Positions 27,615 through 36,399 of a stretch of 64,000 nucleotides of DNA are shown here, one piece after another. Where the stretch lies: assembly GCF_000424105.1 (NCBI RefSeq), contig NZ_AUJG01000017.1, positions 1 to 64,000 of the forward strand. The letters are read 5' to 3'. Source of the DNA: Lachnospira multipara ATCC 19207. GTDB lineage: Bacteria; Bacillota; Clostridia; Lachnospirales; Lachnospiraceae. A program made the position numbers and the translations under genes. Every line of letters begins with the position of its first letter. The stretch's first letter is position 1. Below the pieces are notes generated by a model. It made no database searches, was not told the DNA's origin, and was given only the letters and a program-made list of their open reading frames with translations.

Positions 27615-29864
27615 TTACCACCACAATATGTCATTGTTTTCTTCCTCTACCTTTTCAAGCTTGCCTTCTTTTACAAGTTCAATAAAAGCTTGTGCAAAGT
27701 CAGGATTAAACTGACTTCCAGCTCCTTCCTGTATTTCATTTAAGCACTCCTCTAAGTCCATCTTCTTTCTATATGGTCTTGTAGAATACATGGCATCAAA
27801 GGCATCGGCAACAGAAATAATCTGAGCAATCTCTGGAATTTCATCACCCTTTAAACCTTCTGGGTAGCCCTTACCATCAAAACGTTCATGATGATAACCG
27901 GCACCATAGGAAATCTCAGGGATCAAGTCAATTTCCTGTAGAATTTCATTTCCATATTCAGGGTGCTTCTTGACCTGATTGTATTCATCTTCATTAAGCA
28001 CATCTTTCTTATGTAAAATGTCATTCGGTATTAGAATTTTACCAATATCGTGAAGAAGTGCCACATTGTAGACCTTCTCTGCTTTTTCAGGGCTATAGCC
28101 AATTTTTAGAGCTAATCTTCGTGAATAATTTGCTACTCTAAAAGAATGTCCACTAGTATACTCATCTTTCTTATCAATTATTTTTGCAAATGCTCGTATC
28201 ATTTGATTAAAGACCTTTTGAATTGCTCTTCGTTGTTTTCTGGCCTTTTCAACCTTGGATCTCATTGAAATAATAACAGCTGTAGTTATCATTACAAAAA
28301 TCGCAATTGAGATAACAATAAATATAGCAATATGATCCCTTACTAAATCAAAAAAAGTATAAGTATAAAGCTTATCCGTATAATGTGTTGTTAAACTACT
28401 TATGTAATCTGGATTAAAAAGTGCAACTCCACGGTTTATCAATTTCAATAAGCCCTCATTACCAATCTTTACACCAAAACAAATATCCTCTCTAAGACTA
28501 AGAGGAATAGCTGATAAAGCATTATATTTACTATTTTTTAAAATATCATAGGCTCTTAAACTACTTAAAACAGTGGCATCTACTTGCCCATTCTTTACTG
28601 CTTTTAAGCAAGATTCTATATCCGGATAATAAATAATTTCCGCATTAGGATAAGAACTTTTAGTATAATAGTATTGCATACCATTATTTCTATTAACTGC
28701 CAAAGTGTGTACTTTACTTGTATCCTTATTCTTTTTAAATACCAATTCATTAGAAACTGATAGTAATGAATTAGAAGGATAAATTTCATTTATTTCTGAA
28801 TAAAAAAGACTATCATTGACTGGAAAGGCTATATCTATTTTTTCATTACTAATATCTTGCATCATATCTTCATAAGACGCATATCCAACATAACTAACAT
28901 CTATATCAGAAAGAGATAAATTACTTAGTATCTGGGGTATAATATCCTTTATAATACCCGTAACATTTCCATTAGAATCTGTATCACTAAGAGGTAATAA
29001 ATTTTCAAGATAACCAACAACTAACTTATCATTATTCTCAATCCATTCCTTCTCAGAACTTGAAAATGACAAACTAGTTACACTACCTTGATAATACTTG
29101 TTCTTTAAATTGCTGATAAAATTAGGTTCTTGATTAGTAATTGAAGTCTGCGCATTATCAAGTTCCTCTAATAAATCAGGTCTATCCTTGTTAACACACA
29201 AATAAAAGTCAGAAGAACCAAAAGTTCCTACAACCTCTGAATTAGTACGACTATATGTTCCGCTACCTTCAACAGCAGCGATATCTATTCCTCCATTATC
29301 GAAATCATGCAATAAAGACTCGTAATCATCATATTTAATTACATTACAATCCACATCATATTCTAGAACATAATTATAAAAGACATCAATTATTGCACTA
29401 TTTAGAATTCCAATTTTTTTATTAGAAAATGAAGTTGGATCGTTAGTTACATCTGTATCATATGTGTGTTTAATAAGATGGTAAATTTCGGTTCCCATAG
29501 GCATAGTAGGATAAGAAATCAGCTCTTCTCTTTCAGGTGTCTTTGCAAGACCTGCAAGTAAATCAATCTCTCCATCCAATAATTGTTCATAAAGCTCATT
29601 GTATGTACCATAGACATACTCATACTTCCATCCTGTATATTCGGAAAGTTTACGATAATACTCGTAGGCGTAACCGGTTTTTACAGCGCCATCTCTGGCC
29701 CCTTCCTGGAAGATTTCGTTCTCATAATAGCCAACATATACAACTTTTGAGTTGTCGGCCCTTACTTTCTCGCTTAAAAATACTCCTGCTATAGTCCCAA
29801 TCAATAAAGAGTAGATTAAAACGAGGCTCAACCATCTTTTTTTCATAAAAATTCTCATTTGCAC
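27615..29864 (-). CDS. Membrane c-di-GMP phosphodiesterase with two PBP-like sensor domains
   Basis: A 749-aa protein: signal-anchor TM (about 11-32), two tandem family 3 solute-binding-like domains outside the membrane (about 40-245 and 268-490), a TM helix (about 512-532), a short linker and an HD-GYP domain (about 565-735). HD-GYP residues are intact: LLHDIGKI, YHHERFDGKGYPEGLKGDEIP. It probably lowers c-di-GMP (or related dinucleotide) when a small amino-acid-like ligand binds outside. The neighbouring amino-acid importer fits such a ligand, but this is inference. The likely start is GTG with GGGAG 5 nt upstream; an ATG seven codons later is possible. Confidence 0.9.
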   Translation of the reverse strand: MQMRIFMKKRWLSLVLIYSLLIGTIAGVFLSEKVRADNSKVVYVGYYENEIFQEGARDGAVKTGYAYEYYRKLSEYTGWKYEYVYGTYNELYEQLLDGEIDLLAGLAKTPEREELISYPTMPMGTEIYHLIKHTYDTDVTNDPTSFSNKKIGILNSAIIDVFYNYVLEYDVDCNVIKYDDYESLLHDFDNGGIDIAAVEGSGTYSRTNSEVVGTFGSSDFYLCVNKDRPDLLEELDNAQTSITNQEPNFISNLKNKYYQGSVTSLSFSSSEKEWIENNDKLVVGYLENLLPLSDTDSNGNVTGIIKDIIPQILSNLSLSDIDVSYVGYASYEDMMQDISNEKIDIAFPVNDSLFYSEINEIYPSNSLLSVSNELVFKKNKDTSKVHTLAVNRNNGMQYYYTKSSYPNAEIIYYPDIESCLKAVKNGQVDATVLSSLRAYDILKNSKYNALSAIPLSLREDICFGVKIGNEGLLKLINRGVALFNPDYISSLTTHYTDKLYTYTFFDLVRDHIAIFIVISIAIFVMITTAVIISMRSKVEKARKQRRAIQKVFNQMIRAFAKIIDKKDEYTSGHSFRVANYSRRLALKIGYSPEKAEKVYNVALLHDIGKILIPNDILHKKDVLNEDEYNQVKKHPEYGNEILQEIDLIPEISYGAGYHHERFDGKGYPEGLKGDEIPEIAQIISVADAFDAMYSTRPYRKKMDLEECLNEIQEGAGSQFNPDFAQAFIELVKEGKLEKVEEENNDILWW

Positions 29865-29990
29865 TAAAGCTCCCTAATGAATTTTACATTCTAGTAATCC
29901 TCACCTATAGACGCTTTTATTGTATAACATAATTATGCCCGATACAACCAAAGATTTAGTGTAATAAAGTAATAATTTATTGTGACAATT

Positions 29991-30157
29991 TTTTATGAAC
30001 GCAGTGTAAGCAATCCCCCGCTTCAAAAGCGTAAGCTTTAAGCGGGGGTATAAAGCTTATTAGTGTCAGAAGGGGTTAAAGCCCCTTCTGACAGGTGGCA
30101 CAAAGTGCCACTGCGTTCATGAGGAAGTAGCGAAGCGGATTCCGAATGTCCGCTTTA
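29991..30157 (+). repeat. Multi-stem palindromic repeat, copy 2 (complete)
   Basis: An outer inverted pair ATGAACGCAGTG (29995-30006) / CACTGCGTTCAT (30109-30120) encloses three hairpins. These are CCCCCGCTT/AAGCGGGGG with an inner AAAGC/GCTTT (30015-30048), GTCAGAAGGGG/CCCCTTCTGAC (30065-30092) and GTGGCAC/GTGCCAC (30095-30111). A fourth hairpin AAGCGGA/TCCGCTT follows (30133-30155). The last part matches 340-435 in reverse. The CCCCCGC hairpin next to GTAAG resembles the right end of IS200/IS605 elements, so this may be a PATE/MITE-like relic. It fills the 29865-30177 gap, which has no gene. Confidence 0.8.
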
Positions 30158-30177
30158 CTTTTTAAAACTGGCACTTC

Positions 30178-30780
30178 TTAAAATCCACCAATAAATACCT
30201 TTAAACCAATAAAAATCAATATAAGTCCACCTACAATTGTAGCCTTATCAGAGAGCTTCTCACCAAACTTCTTACCTGATATTAGTCCAAAGATGCATAT
30301 GAAAAATGTAACAATAGCGATAATTATTGACGAGAATAGCGCTTCAAAAAAGCCGTAGCCTGAAATTGTAAAACCTACTGATAGAGCATCAATAGATGTG
30401 GCAATTCCCTGTACAAAAAGAGCCATTCTCCCAAGACAGACTATTTCCTGCATCTTCTTATCATGTTCACTACAATCTGTAACACAAAGCATATCCTTAA
30501 TACCCTCAATTAACATCTTTCCACCAATGTAGATAAGTAAAATCAAGGCAATCCATGGAATACATTTTTGAAATTCCTTAAAAAGCTCAGAAATTGTATG
30601 AACACAAGTCCAGCCTATTAAAGGCATTATAAACTGAAAGAAGGCGAAAGTTCCTGCAATAGCAACACTCTTTCTTCTTCTCATATTTGGCTCATTAAGT
30701 CCGTTTACAATAGATACGGAAAAGGCGTCCATGGCAAGGCCAACCCCTAACATGGCACTATCAACTAACAAATTTAACAT
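30178..30780 (-). CDS. mntP: Manganese efflux pump MntP
   Basis: A 200-aa six-helix membrane protein of the MntP (DUF204) family, which exports Mn(II). Family hallmarks are GLAMDAFSVSIVNGL near the N-terminus and its internal repeat FVQGIATSIDALSVGFTISG (about 121-140), each with a membrane-embedded Asp. The gene is preceded by a yybP-ykoY manganese riboswitch with its own terminator, which independently supports the assignment. The start is preceded by GGAGGACTTT. Confidence 0.96.
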   Translation of the reverse strand: MLNLLVDSAMLGVGLAMDAFSVSIVNGLNEPNMRRRKSVAIAGTFAFFQFIMPLIGWTCVHTISELFKEFQKCIPWIALILLIYIGGKMLIEGIKDMLCVTDCSEHDKKMQEIVCLGRMALFVQGIATSIDALSVGFTISGYGFFEALFSSIIIAIVTFFICIFGLISGKKFGEKLSDKATIVGGLILIFIGLKVFIGGF

Positions 30781-30822
30781 AAAGTCCTCCGATTGATATA
30801 ATTTGATACATTTTCATCCAAT

Positions 30823-30853
30823 AAAAAAAGCCGGATGCATATGCTGCATCCGG
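30823..30853 (-). terminator. Riboswitch-controlled terminator before mntP
   Basis: Perfect stem CCGGATGCAT/ATGCATCCGG-type hairpin followed on the minus strand by TTTTTTT, placed between the aptamer and the mntP ribosome site. It is the expression platform: Mn binding upstream is expected to prevent its formation. Confidence 0.88.
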
Positions 30854-30859
30854 ATAAGT

Positions 30860-30990
30860 TCAAATTAGATAAACTTCGCCCATGTACAGCCATACGCTCT
30901 ACATGAGTCTCGCAATTTAAAATAAGCCAGGTTTTGACACCAGTATGTTGACTTATTACGACGAAGTCGCTTACTACTCCCTCACGGTTT
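30860..30990 (-). promoter_or_regulatory. yybP-ykoY manganese riboswitch
   Basis: On the minus strand the two conserved docking loops of the family are present: GGGAGTAG (30973-30980) in the first arm and GCGAGACTC (30905-30913) in the second. They are joined by the pairing region GTCAACATACTGGTGTCA. The spacing and the gene controlled (mntP) match known Mn-sensing members that turn expression on. Promoter and terminator lie at the expected sides. Confidence 0.93.
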
Positions 30991-30994
30991 TTTC

Positions 30995-31024
30995 AGTATA
31001 TCAATGGAATATTTTGTTAGTCAA
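30995..31024 (-). promoter_or_regulatory. Promoter of the mntP riboswitch transcript
   Basis: Minus-strand TTGACT (31019-31024) and TATACT (30995-31000) with an 18-bp spacer; the transcript would begin just before the aptamer. It lies 14 bp after the stop of the glycosyltransferase gene, with no terminator between, so some read-through from the glycan operon is possible. Confidence 0.7.
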
Positions 31025-31037
31025 GACGAACTCTCTC

Positions 31038-31685
31038 TTATCCATAAAGATTCCTAAAGATCTTCCTATACTTATAATATTCCTTATAATTTATAAAGCC
31101 CTCATCATGGAAAGTCCATGGAATATCCTGGTGAGGAGTCACCACCTTATAGCCCTTCTTTCTAAATTCATAGGACTGACTAATATCATAAAAATCCCAA
31201 CCTGTAAACACATCCTCCCTCCAAGGAAGGTCCACTTGAGTCACCATTATGACCCCGTCTAAGGCCTCCACCTCCATGTATTTTTTCTTCTCGTTATCAA
31301 ATATAGACATAAAGGTCTCGTAATTATTGCTGTGATACGAAGCCCCCACAGCTCTTGACTTCCACAATATCTTATTTTCTGGCATCTTAGGAGAGCCAAC
31401 GCAGCCAAACATACCAATCTTTGGATCTTTGAAAATGTCTAGCGCCTCATAAAGAAATCGCTTATTTACAATCATCACATCTTGATGAAGATAAATCTTA
31501 TACTTGGCATCACTAGCTTTCATGCCCTCATTATAGCCACTAGTCATTGAAACTGCATCCACCACCTCAATATCCTCAACGCTATAACCCTGTGGAATAT
31601 CTAACCTTGAAATATAATAAAGGGCCTCTGCTGCCATGTCCTCATCATTTACACACATTATAAAGGCAAACTTCTTATCATCCAT
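31038..31685 (-). CDS. Glycosyltransferase-like protein (StrF domain family)
   Basis: A 215-aa protein with an N-terminal MDDKKFAFIMCVNDE and the DxD-like segment YLHQDVMIVN (about 65-74), typical of the StrF/Glyco_tranf_2_5 family related to GT2 enzymes. GWDFYDISQSYEFRKKGY (about 167-184) contains the conserved acidic base region. It probably transfers or helps modify a sugar on a surface polymer. Last gene of the glycan operon, 3 bp after the WbqC-like gene. Confidence 0.75.
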   Translation of the reverse strand: MDDKKFAFIMCVNDEDMAAEALYYISRLDIPQGYSVEDIEVVDAVSMTSGYNEGMKASDAKYKIYLHQDVMIVNKRFLYEALDIFKDPKIGMFGCVGSPKMPENKILWKSRAVGASYHSNNYETFMSIFDNEKKKYMEVEALDGVIMVTQVDLPWREDVFTGWDFYDISQSYEFRKKGYKVVTPHQDIPWTFHDEGFINYKEYYKYRKIFRNLYG

Positions 31686-31688
31686 AAA

Positions 31689-32387
31689 CTACTCCTCTAA
31701 AGTGTAACATTTTAACAATTCCTTAGTTCCTTCCCTACCATTAAACATTAGAAGGTCTATTATAGAAAGATTTGGCACAAAGTCCGAATCAAACTGCTTA
31801 TATCTAATTTCCTTGGTCTTTAGAAAATGTAATCTAATCCCTTCACTTCTAAAGCTTTCCTGGTCATACAAAGCCTTGCCACCAATAGCATTATAATAGT
31901 CACTAGCTCCAAGTCTTTTACATATATCAAGTAACTTTTCCTGTCCTTTTAAATGTCCGTTTTTTTCAATTTCTGAAGAATAGACAAATTCAGTATTCAT
32001 GGAAAGATAGCTTGATATTTCTTTTATGATTTTTCCATTCAACTTAGCTAAATTAGTCTCTTTGCTAGTTAAAAGCTCTTCTAGCAAAGGATAAGTCTCT
32101 TCATAATAAGGGGCCTTTTTATAAGTCATAACAATCCTTTTTAAATTCTTCTGATTCCTAATCCCGCTATCTATCTCTATTTCGTTGATTTTCTTATTAG
32201 GACTAGCAAGGCTTAAATAAAGGTTTAAAAATGTAGCCTCCCCATTAATAAGAATCTTATTTCTATTAATCCATCCTCCCTTAATATAATTGACATCATC
32301 ATAAATCACGTATTTATCTACCAAATTTATAAGCTGCCAATAGCCAATATAAGGGAAAAAATAAGGTTGCATAATACCTAGTTTCAT
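31689..32387 (-). CDS. WbqC-family protein
   Basis: About 232 aa with the family start MKLGIMQPYFFPYIGYWQL and motif GWINRNKIL. WbqC-like proteins occur in O-antigen and surface-glycan clusters and are thought to attach acyl or amino-acyl groups to amino sugars; biochemical proof is limited. ATG 32387 is preferred (AGAGG 5 nt upstream); a GTG two codons earlier is in frame. It fits with two sugar aminotransferases in the same operon, which would supply the amino sugar. Confidence 0.85.
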   Translation of the reverse strand: MKLGIMQPYFFPYIGYWQLINLVDKYVIYDDVNYIKGGWINRNKILINGEATFLNLYLSLASPNKKINEIEIDSGIRNQKNLKRIVMTYKKAPYYEETYPLLEELLTSKETNLAKLNGKIIKEISSYLSMNTEFVYSSEIEKNGHLKGQEKLLDICKRLGASDYYNAIGGKALYDQESFRSEGIRLHFLKTKEIRYKQFDSDFVPNLSIIDLLMFNGREGTKELLKCYTLEE

Positions 32388-32442
32388 AAGCACCTCTTAG
32401 TTTTTCTATTAATGCCTAATTTTCTATTAATGCCTAAAAGTC

Positions 32443-33441
32443 CTAATTCTTACGCCTTAATTCATCAAAACGCTTAAGTTCCATTTCCTTTTTGTATTCA
32501 CTAAAAAGAGCATGAACATCATATTTAGGCTCATATCCTAAATCCTTTTTTGCATTTTCCACATCCATTAAAAAGCCGCCCATGGCCTTCTTTTCCGGAC
32601 GATAGATAATCTTAGACTTCTTATCTGGAGGTGAGAAAACATCAATTATGGCCTCTATCTGCTCCTTTAGAGTTACTGGTATTCCTGTTCCCACATTATA
32701 AAAACCAGTATCTTTATTAACTTCAATAGCCTTAGCTATCATCTGGGCGCAATCATTTACATAAACCATATCCTTAGAATAATTAGGATTGCCCCAAAGC
32801 TCGATATCCTCGCCCTTCATAGCATTATTAATCATCCTATAAACAGGCCTTAAAGTCTTAACGCCTCCCGGATAATAATACTGATAAGAGCTGTAGTTAT
32901 AGATGGTTGGAAACCTAAATATAAAATACTTAAGGCCGTATTCCTCATGGTAATGCTTTAAAAGCTCAATAGTTGTGTTCTTACTAATTACATAAACCGC
33001 GTGATCCCCTTTATAACTAAAGTTTAGGGGAAGGTCTGGCTTTAAAACATAGCCCTCTTGCGCATAATTAGAAATATCAAAAACCGTTGTGGAGAAAATG
33101 ATTCTATCAGCCCCAACTTTTCTACAATATTCCAAGATATTAAAGCCTCCAATGATGTTGGAATTAATATATTTTTCTGGGCTGTAATCATCCATATAAG
33201 AAGGTATCACTGCTGCTAGGTCAATTACTGCAAAAACCTCCTCTGTTGGCAGCTTATGAAAATCTTCCTTCTTAGCTATATCCACAGAAATGTATTTAAT
33301 GCCCATTTTTTCAAAAAAGTCTGTCTTTCTTCTTCCACTAGCTATGACTTCAAAGCCCTTATCTTTAAAATAATCAATTAGATATAAAAGCACGTAAGAG
33401 CCTACATTTCCTGTGGCTCCAAAAAGAATTATCTTCTTCAT
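32443..33441 (-). CDS. NAD-dependent sugar epimerase/dehydratase
   Basis: An SDR-family nucleotide-sugar enzyme of about 332 aa. Rossmann motif GATGNVGSYVLLYL lies at the N-terminus; the catalytic pair is YVISKNTTIE (Tyr-x3-Lys) with Ser/Thr in FSTTVFD. Substrate-side motif YNVGTGIPVTLKEQI is typical of GalE/RfbB-like enzymes. ATG 33441 is chosen: it overlaps the upstream stop as ATGA and yields a normal Rossmann start. It probably makes a modified sugar nucleotide for the surface glycan; exact specificity is unknown. Confidence 0.88.
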   Translation of the reverse strand: MKKIILFGATGNVGSYVLLYLIDYFKDKGFEVIASGRRKTDFFEKMGIKYISVDIAKKEDFHKLPTEEVFAVIDLAAVIPSYMDDYSPEKYINSNIIGGFNILEYCRKVGADRIIFSTTVFDISNYAQEGYVLKPDLPLNFSYKGDHAVYVISKNTTIELLKHYHEEYGLKYFIFRFPTIYNYSSYQYYYPGGVKTLRPVYRMINNAMKGEDIELWGNPNYSKDMVYVNDCAQMIAKAIEVNKDTGFYNVGTGIPVTLKEQIEAIIDVFSPPDKKSKIIYRPEKKAMGGFLMDVENAKKDLGYEPKYDVHALFSEYKKEMELKRFDELRRKN

Positions 33442-34418
33442 AAGTCCCCCATTTCTCCCATCAAGAGTTCGCACATGTATTTCATATCTTCTAAATCATA
33501 TCTTTGGTCGCAAACTAGGTTTAGCACTGAGTCTGCCATTTTATACTCAAAAGAATCCTCCGATGCTTCCACTAAAACATTAGGCCACAAAAGCGGCAGA
33601 TATATATTTTTAAAGATCAATCTATCCCTTAATTTTTCTGCATCTTTTATCATTAAGGGATATGAAAATGCACCTAAGCCCACTACAATATCTAACTCAT
33701 TAATCTTTCCTAGTTTTTCCTGTAAAAATCTGGCGTTATCCTGTCGTTTCCTGCCAACATTTTCATAATCAATTCCCTTCAAAAGATTTTTGCTAATTAA
33801 AGACATCTTCTTAATATCTGCCCTAGCCAACTTTTCTTCATTATGTCTAAAGTCTTCAAAAAAATTCTTGGCACTTTTTTCGAAACGTCCTAGTAAATGA
33901 GACATATTCTCCCTTACTTCTTCGTATTCTAGTTTTTCATATTCCTCTTTAAGGTCGGCATCTGTGTAAAGAAAAGCACCATCTGCCACTCCAAAAAACT
34001 TTCTTGCAGAGTATATGCAATCACAATTCTCTGTTCTTTTTTGATAATATGCCTGCACATTATCTATGATTACTCTGTCGTATTTTTTCTTTAACTTATA
34101 TAAGTAGTCCTCCTCTAACTGACCGTAATAATTTATGACATATAGCCATTCCTCGGGCTCTAATTTCATATCCTCTTCTAGGTAATTAGCGGGTCTAAGC
34201 TTATTATCGATTCTATATTCTTTTAGAGCCAGACCATATTTTTTACAAGTGGCTTTAATAGATGAACAGGCATATATGGGAATTCTAATCTTTTTAATAT
34301 GCCTCGCATTAATAAGAAAAGCTAGGCAATTTGAACCTGTGTTAAAGGCATAGGCCTCCTTGTGTAACATATCAAAATTATTAACCTCTAATTCAAAGTA
34401 ACCCCCAATTTCTTTCAT
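33438..34418 (-). CDS. Divergent DegT-like PLP aminotransferase
   Basis: A 326-aa protein with a weak DegT/DnrJ/EryC1 pattern: FNTGSNCLAFLI (cofactor phosphate side), VIIDNVQAYY with Asp119, and SARKFFGVADGA where Lys140 would hold PLP. It is shorter than the usual 370 aa. It is probably a second sugar aminotransferase or a relative with altered chemistry. The gene sits between a glycosyltransferase and an epimerase, overlapping the latter by 4 bp (ATGA). Confidence 0.7.
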   Translation of the reverse strand: MKEIGGYFELEVNNFDMLHKEAYAFNTGSNCLAFLINARHIKKIRIPIYACSSIKATCKKYGLALKEYRIDNKLRPANYLEEDMKLEPEEWLYVINYYGQLEEDYLYKLKKKYDRVIIDNVQAYYQKRTENCDCIYSARKFFGVADGAFLYTDADLKEEYEKLEYEEVRENMSHLLGRFEKSAKNFFEDFRHNEEKLARADIKKMSLISKNLLKGIDYENVGRKRQDNARFLQEKLGKINELDIVVGLGAFSYPLMIKDAEKLRDRLIFKNIYLPLLWPNVLVEASEDSFEYKMADSVLNLVCDQRYDLEDMKYMCELLMGEMGDL

Positions 34419-34440
34419 ATTTAACCCTCATCTAAAATTC

Positions 34441-36390
34441 TTATTTCTTCACTATAGTGTCTTTTTTATCCAAAAATTGCATAAAGCCTTTTTTAAGTTC
34501 ATCCTGCATAAAATCAGCCTTTATGTAATTATATTTTTCCTTTAGACAGTCTATGATTTCTGAGTAATGTCTATGCATATAAAAAATTGCGCTGGTTTGC
34601 TGGGCTGTTTTTTCACTATCTAAAAGAAGAAAATATCGCTCACACATTAGCTCTTCCCTACTGGTAGCCTCTTTTCTTCTGAATAAATCCTTAAAGGCAG
34701 CCGCAAAAAGTGTATCCTCCATATCTTCTAAGACCTGCATCCAAACAAAGCCCTCCTCCACTGAGGTTCTATAAATGTTATCATCTGTTGGAGCGGATTC
34801 ATTTTTATTATCCCCTGTGTAATGCACTCCAAGATAGGTTAGTGGAAGGCAAATAAGATGCAAATCATACTTACATAAATAATCTACCCACTTAAAAAAA
34901 TCCGGCAATTGCCTGCAAGCAAGGCCATGCTTTTGCTCTTCTAAAAATATCTCTCTTTTCATGACTGAAGAGGGATTACAAAAGCAATTAGAATTCTCCC
35001 AAAGGTATTTTAGCCATTGAGTTCGACTTCGATTTTTTTCAAAAAATACTGCATCTCCTGTTGTTTCACCATCATCTCGCAAATAGTAGGCCCAAGTTAA
35101 GGAGATTCCTCCATTTTTCTCCAAATAATCTATCTGAATAGCTAGTTTATCCTTATCCCATACATCATCAGAATGCATAAGTGCAATATATTTTCCACTA
35201 GCTTCTTTAGCTAAAAAAGGAATTCTACCCCTTAGATTTTCTTTAAAGTAAAATTCTTTTTTGTAATATTTAGAATACTCCTTCATAATTTCAGTAGTCT
35301 TATCCGTTGAGGCATCATCGCATACAATAAATTCTATGTTCTTATAGCTTTGATTAATTACACTCTCAATAGCCCTTCTTACATATTTCTCATGATTATA
35401 AGCAGGCATAATTACTGAAACTAGAGGACCATTTTCAATTAAATCCTTATTAATTACAGGTCTAAAGCCTTTATAGAAATCCTCTAACTTAGTCTTAGTC
35501 AAAACTGTTAATAGGCTAGAACAAGCAAGTCCACTTTTTTCAAAATCTTCTTGTCCAAAATATTCAATTCCAAGCTCTGTTAGATAGAAGTTAGCATTTA
35601 GACTAGCTATAATCTTTTCTGATATGCTAGAAATTTCTGGATTATCCGAATCTTCTAAATCCCCTAACTCTGCTAAAATTACTATCTCACCATCATCTTT
35701 TAGAATCCTTTTTAGATTTTCTAAAAATCCCCCCTCAGACAATTTATCTATAGCAAGCTTTGAAAGAATGATTAAATCATAGCTTTTATCCTCTTTTTGC
35801 TTTAGCTTTTCGGTATCTTCCTTAAAAGTAAGATCTGTCTGAAATGCATTTAAACTTTCATATTTAATAAGTGGACACCACAAATTTATATAGGCATCAA
35901 TTACAGGAGTTGGAGCGATTTGTAAGACACTAGTTTCTTCTGTAGCTGTAGATAGGGAAATCTTTTTTAAGAATAAACTTACAAGTCTGTCTCTTCTTGA
36001 GCTCGTACAATTCTTGCATTGTCCATCCTTAGCACTATAGTAAACTTCCTTTCCACAACACGGACAAAAGCCCTGCAAGCCTTCTATTCGCTCTTTAATC
36101 TCCTCTAGACCACTAGCTAAAAGATTTACAGAATCATACACGTCTTGAATATTTTCCTTTAAAAATGTCTCATTTTTACAAGAATCAAAAAAAACAACTA
36201 TGAAATCAAAATATTCTAAATAATCCTCTAGAATCTCTGGAAAGACTAGCTTTTTTACCGCATCTATTAGTGTAGGAATTGCTGCTATCTTCTCAGCTAT
36301 AGACTCTAATTCAAATTCCCCCTCAAATTCATTTTTGACTTTTCCGAAATATTCAATTATTCCCTCTAATCCTGTGTCTCTTTTTTTCAT
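34441..36390 (-). CDS. Fused methyltransferase-like and GT2 glycosyltransferase
   Basis: A 649-aa multidomain protein. After a helical N-terminus comes a zinc-ribbon-like CPCCGKEV...CKNC (about 109-128). A SAM-methyltransferase-like segment follows (about 150-290; VLQIAPTP, YDLIILSKLAIDKL), with a degenerate glycine motif. Then a GT2 domain (about 325-560) has VSVIMPAYNHEKYVRRAI, VCDDASTD and HSDDVWDKDK as nucleotide-sugar and metal motifs. The fusion suggests coupled methylation (or recognition of a methylated end) and sugar transfer; the first module may be non-catalytic. Lies 10 bp after a sugar aminotransferase. Confidence 0.82.
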   Translation of the reverse strand: MKKRDTGLEGIIEYFGKVKNEFEGEFELESIAEKIAAIPTLIDAVKKLVFPEILEDYLEYFDFIVVFFDSCKNETFLKENIQDVYDSVNLLASGLEEIKERIEGLQGFCPCCGKEVYYSAKDGQCKNCTSSRRDRLVSLFLKKISLSTATEETSVLQIAPTPVIDAYINLWCPLIKYESLNAFQTDLTFKEDTEKLKQKEDKSYDLIILSKLAIDKLSEGGFLENLKRILKDDGEIVILAELGDLEDSDNPEISSISEKIIASLNANFYLTELGIEYFGQEDFEKSGLACSSLLTVLTKTKLEDFYKGFRPVINKDLIENGPLVSVIMPAYNHEKYVRRAIESVINQSYKNIEFIVCDDASTDKTTEIMKEYSKYYKKEFYFKENLRGRIPFLAKEASGKYIALMHSDDVWDKDKLAIQIDYLEKNGGISLTWAYYLRDDGETTGDAVFFEKNRSRTQWLKYLWENSNCFCNPSSVMKREIFLEEQKHGLACRQLPDFFKWVDYLCKYDLHLICLPLTYLGVHYTGDNKNESAPTDDNIYRTSVEEGFVWMQVLEDMEDTLFAAAFKDLFRRKEATSREELMCERYFLLLDSEKTAQQTSAIFYMHRHYSEIIDCLKEKYNYIKADFMQDELKKGFMQFLDKKDTIVKK

Positions 36391-36399
36391 AAATCCCCC

